From positions 1-64,000 of the forward strand of contig CAMWUI010000001.1 of the NCBI GenBank assembly GCA_947177395.1: DNA of 64,000 nucleotides, given 5' to 3'. Below, piece after piece: positions 62,187 through 64,000 of the stretch. Source of the DNA: an uncultured Paraprevotella sp. (GTDB taxonomy: Bacteria; Bacteroidota; Bacteroidia; Bacteroidales; Bacteroidaceae). A program made the translations under genes and the position numbers. The stretch's first letter is position 1, and every line of letters begins with the position of its first letter. A model generated the notes under the pieces. That model saw nothing but the letters and a program-made list of their open reading frames with translations, ran no database searches and was not told where the DNA came from.

Positions 62187-63374
62187 TCAGGCAAATACGG
62201 CCCGGATGCGTGCCAGTGCCTCTTCTATCTTTTCGTCCTTGGCGCAGAGCGAGATGCGGATATACCGTCGGCCGTTGCTGCCGAAGATGAAGCCCGGTGT
62301 GATGAACACGCGCGCCTCGTGGAGCACGCGCTCGGTCAGTTCCTCCGCGTCGGCATAGTTGTCGGGAATGCGTCCCCACAGAAACATACCTACCTGCGAC
62401 GGGTCGAACGAGCAGCCGAGTGTTCTCATGATTTCCTCGGCCAATGCCCGCCGGCGGGCATACGTGACGATGTTGGCCTGTTCGTGCCAGTCCTTGTCAT
62501 TGCGGTAAGCTTCGGCTGCCGCCAGTTGCAGGGCACGGAACGTGCCGGAGTCAATGTTGCTCTTCACTTTCACTATCCAACTGACGAATTCGGCGTTCGT
62601 GGCCAGCATGCCTACGCGCCATCCCGGCATGTTGTGGCTTTTGCTCATGGAGTTGAACTCGATGCAGCATTCTTTGGCTCCCGGTATCTGAAGCAGGCTG
62701 ATGGGCTGCCGGTTGAGGATGAAACTATAGGGGTTGTCGTTCACCACCACGATATTGTGCCGCCAGGCGAAGTCCACCAGCGCTTCGTAGGTTTCCCGCC
62801 GGGCGTTGGCCCCGGTCGGCATGTTCGGATAGTTGGTCCACATGATTTTTACGCGCGACAAGTCCGTGCGTTCCAGTGCCCCGAAGTCAGGTTGCCATCC
62901 GTTTTCGGGCAACAGGTCGTAGGTGACGATGTCGCTGCCCAGAATCTTGTTGAGCGACGTGTAGGTGGGGTAGCCCGGATTGGGGACCAGTACCTGGTCT
63001 CCCGGATTGGCCAGTGCCAGTGTCACATGCAGGATGCCTTCCTTCGACCCGATGAGCGGCTGGATTTCCGTCCGCGGGTCGAGCGTCACGCCGTACCATC
63101 GCCGGTAGAAGTCCGCCATAGCCTCTTTCAATTCCGGTATGCCCACGGTGGGCTGGTAGCCGTGCATGTCCGGTCTTCGTGCGTTCTCGCAGAGAGTCTC
63201 TATCGTTTTTTGCGACGGCGGCATGTCCGGGCTTCCGATGGCCAGACTGATGATGTCCTTTCCTTCCGCATTCATGCGGGCCACTTCCTTGCCCTTGACA
63301 GAGAAGTAGTATTCGTTGACGAGTGACAGGCGTTCCGCCGGCCGTATGTTCGGGTTATAAACTTTGTTTTCCAT
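62187..63374 (-). CDS. class I/II PLP-dependent aminotransferase of the aromatic operon
   Basis: The start at ATG 63374 (395 aa) is preferred over the GTG at 63386. It overlaps the pheA end by 20 bp. Marks of fold type I are SIAIGSPDMPPS-like N-terminal sequence, NPGYPTYTSL, NYPNMPTGA, VVVNDNPYSFI and the PLP lysine in FNSMSKSHNMPGWRVGM. In this operon it most likely transaminates phenylpyruvate and hydroxyphenylpyruvate; sequence alone also allows an aspartate or LL-diaminopimelate aminotransferase. Confidence 0.9.
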   Translation of the reverse strand: MENKVYNPNIRPAERLSLVNEYYFSVKGKEVARMNAEGKDIISLAIGSPDMPPSQKTIETLCENARRPDMHGYQPTVGIPELKEAMADFYRRWYGVTLDPRTEIQPLIGSKEGILHVTLALANPGDQVLVPNPGYPTYTSLNKILGSDIVTYDLLPENGWQPDFGALERTDLSRVKIMWTNYPNMPTGANARRETYEALVDFAWRHNIVVVNDNPYSFILNRQPISLLQIPGAKECCIEFNSMSKSHNMPGWRVGMLATNAEFVSWIVKVKSNIDSGTFRALQLAAAEAYRNDKDWHEQANIVTYARRRALAEEIMRTLGCSFDPSQVGMFLWGRIPDNYADAEELTERVLHEARVFITPGFIFGSNGRRYIRISLCAKDEKIEEALARIRAVFA

Positions 63375-64000
63375 CTGTGTATTCACCTAATATTTTTAAT
63401 TCCTGAGTAAGCGGTATGATGGCGTCGATGCCTTGCGTGTAGCGTGTGTAGTTCCCGAAGGTCAGGTCGATGTAGAACATGTACTGCCATTCCTTGCCGA
63501 TGATGGGGAGCGACTGGATTTTGGTCAGGTTCAGTTTGTAGAACGAGAGAATGGACAGCACCTGCGACAGGGAACCTTCCTCGTGGGGCAGGGAGAATAC
63601 CAGGCTGGCCTTGTTCGTCTGCCGTATGTCGCGCAGCAGGTTGGCCCGCTGCGGGTTGCAGAACACGAGGAAGCGCGTATAGTTGTGCTTGTTGGTCTCG
63701 ATGCCCTCCTGCAGCACTTTCATGCCGTAGAGCGGGGCCGCATACTTGGAACAGATGGCGGCATGCCCCCTCAGTTCCTTGCGGCTGATGTTTTCGGCCG
63801 AGCCTGCCGTGTCGTCGCATTCCACCACCTTCATTTCCGGATGCCGGTTCAGAAAATCCCGGCATTGCATCAGGGCCACGGGGTGTGAGTTCACTTCCGT
63901 GATATCTTCCCAGTTGTCTTCCGGCAGACACATGATGCTGTGCGAAATGTGCAGTTTGTGTTCGCCGATGATGGTGGCGCCGCTGTCGCGCAGCAGTTCG
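63355..64000 (-). CDS. pheA: prephenate dehydratase, partial (N-terminus beyond window edge)
   Basis: The reading frame stays open from the stop at 63355 to the right edge, with ELLRDSGATIIGEHKLHIS upstream of the ORF-track ATG, so that ATG is internal. The catalytic part ends with DDTAGSAENIS and AAICSKYAAPLYGM, and the C-terminal ACT domain contains TRFLVFCNP and SLVFSLPHEEGSLSQVLSILSFYKLNLTKIQSLP, including the ESRP-like phenylalanine-binding position (here IQSLP). About 65-70 residues lie outside the window. It makes phenylpyruvate from prephenate and is the first visible gene of the operon. Confidence 0.94.
   Translation of the reverse strand, partial: ELLRDSGATIIGEHKLHISHSIMCLPEDNWEDITEVNSHPVALMQCRDFLNRHPEMKVVECDDTAGSAENISRKELRGHAAICSKYAAPLYGMKVLQEGIETNKHNYTRFLVFCNPQRANLLRDIRQTNKASLVFSLPHEEGSLSQVLSILSFYKLNLTKIQSLPIIGKEWQYMFYIDLTFGNYTRYTQGIDAIIPLTQELKILGEYTDGKQSL

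Noticed and set aside
1-64000. tRNA, rRNA and other well-known RNA genes
   Set aside because: I looked through the intergenic stretches and saw no cloverleaf or rRNA sequence; without covariance models small RNAs cannot be excluded.

Overview
The window is a chromosomal segment of a gut-type Bacteroidales bacterium (Bacteroides/Phocaeicola/Parabacteroides-like). The evidence is two SusC/SusD outer-membrane pairs, many promoters with the Bacteroidetes -7 box TAnnTTTG (often TATCTTTG), lipoproteins with Bacteroidetes-type lipoboxes, and familiar gene orders such as DUF1599-DoxX-tpiA-SPOR-folE and pheA-aminotransferase-aroF/CM-tyrA. I cannot assign a species.

Layout. 0.3-8.7 kb (+): an S9 peptidase, SusC, SusD and two lipoproteins form a probable peptide-uptake locus. 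9.2-10.6 kb: a secreted PNGase F-like protein with a C-terminal sorting-like domain. 10.7-23.8 kb: housekeeping genes, namely ABC exporter, nadK, pdxJ, DJ-1, ispD, recG, ndk, an M23/LysM peptidase, DUF1599, DoxX, tpiA, SPOR, folE and ferritin. 23.9-26.5 kb (-): yjbQ-dnaG. 26.9-28.7 kb: WYL regulator, GIY-YIG-like protein and a broken ORF, which looks accessory. 28.8-38.4 kb (-): a second SusC/SusD-lipoprotein-M16 peptidase-ChaN-like operon. 38.5-39.4 kb: MscS channel. 40.0-50.1 kb (+): an eight-gene operon, closed by its own promoter and terminator, built around a 994-aa FtsZ/tubulin-like protein. 50.1-52.0 kb: a solitary VapE-type helicase with an iteron-like intergenic region upstream of it. 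52.4-53.8 kb: HAD phosphatase and SIMPL protein. 53.9-56.8 kb (-): cobUTSC, the cobalamin nucleotide-loop operon. 57.1-58.5 kb: an AlbA_2/Schlafen-type ATPase-regulator. 58.7-60.1 kb: FucP-like MFS transporter. 60.3-64.0 kb (-): Phe/Tyr biosynthesis operon, with pheA cut by the right window edge.

The strongest candidates for something undescribed are: (1) the tubulin-like operon, which couples a cytosolic tubulin-fold GTPase with a C-terminal GYF_2 domain to a zinc-ribbon/transmembrane/Ig-like/MORN protein and five exported proteins of mostly unknown function; (2) a dispersed family of intergenic 23/24-bp tandem repeats at five loci, where each unit has the design 6-bp arm, 6-bp centre, 6-bp inverted arm, 5-6-bp spacer, and where different arrays carry different but still mostly self-complementary arms; (3) a symmetric iteron/hairpin array (spacing 31-11-11-31) upstream of the VapE gene; and (4) two copies of an inverted-repeat element around a CCTTTAAAGG palindrome, each close to a 23-bp array.

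All functional calls come from reading motifs and gene order by eye. No database search was run. Gene starts were adjusted from the ORF track where a signal peptide, promoter position or stop/start overlap decided the matter.
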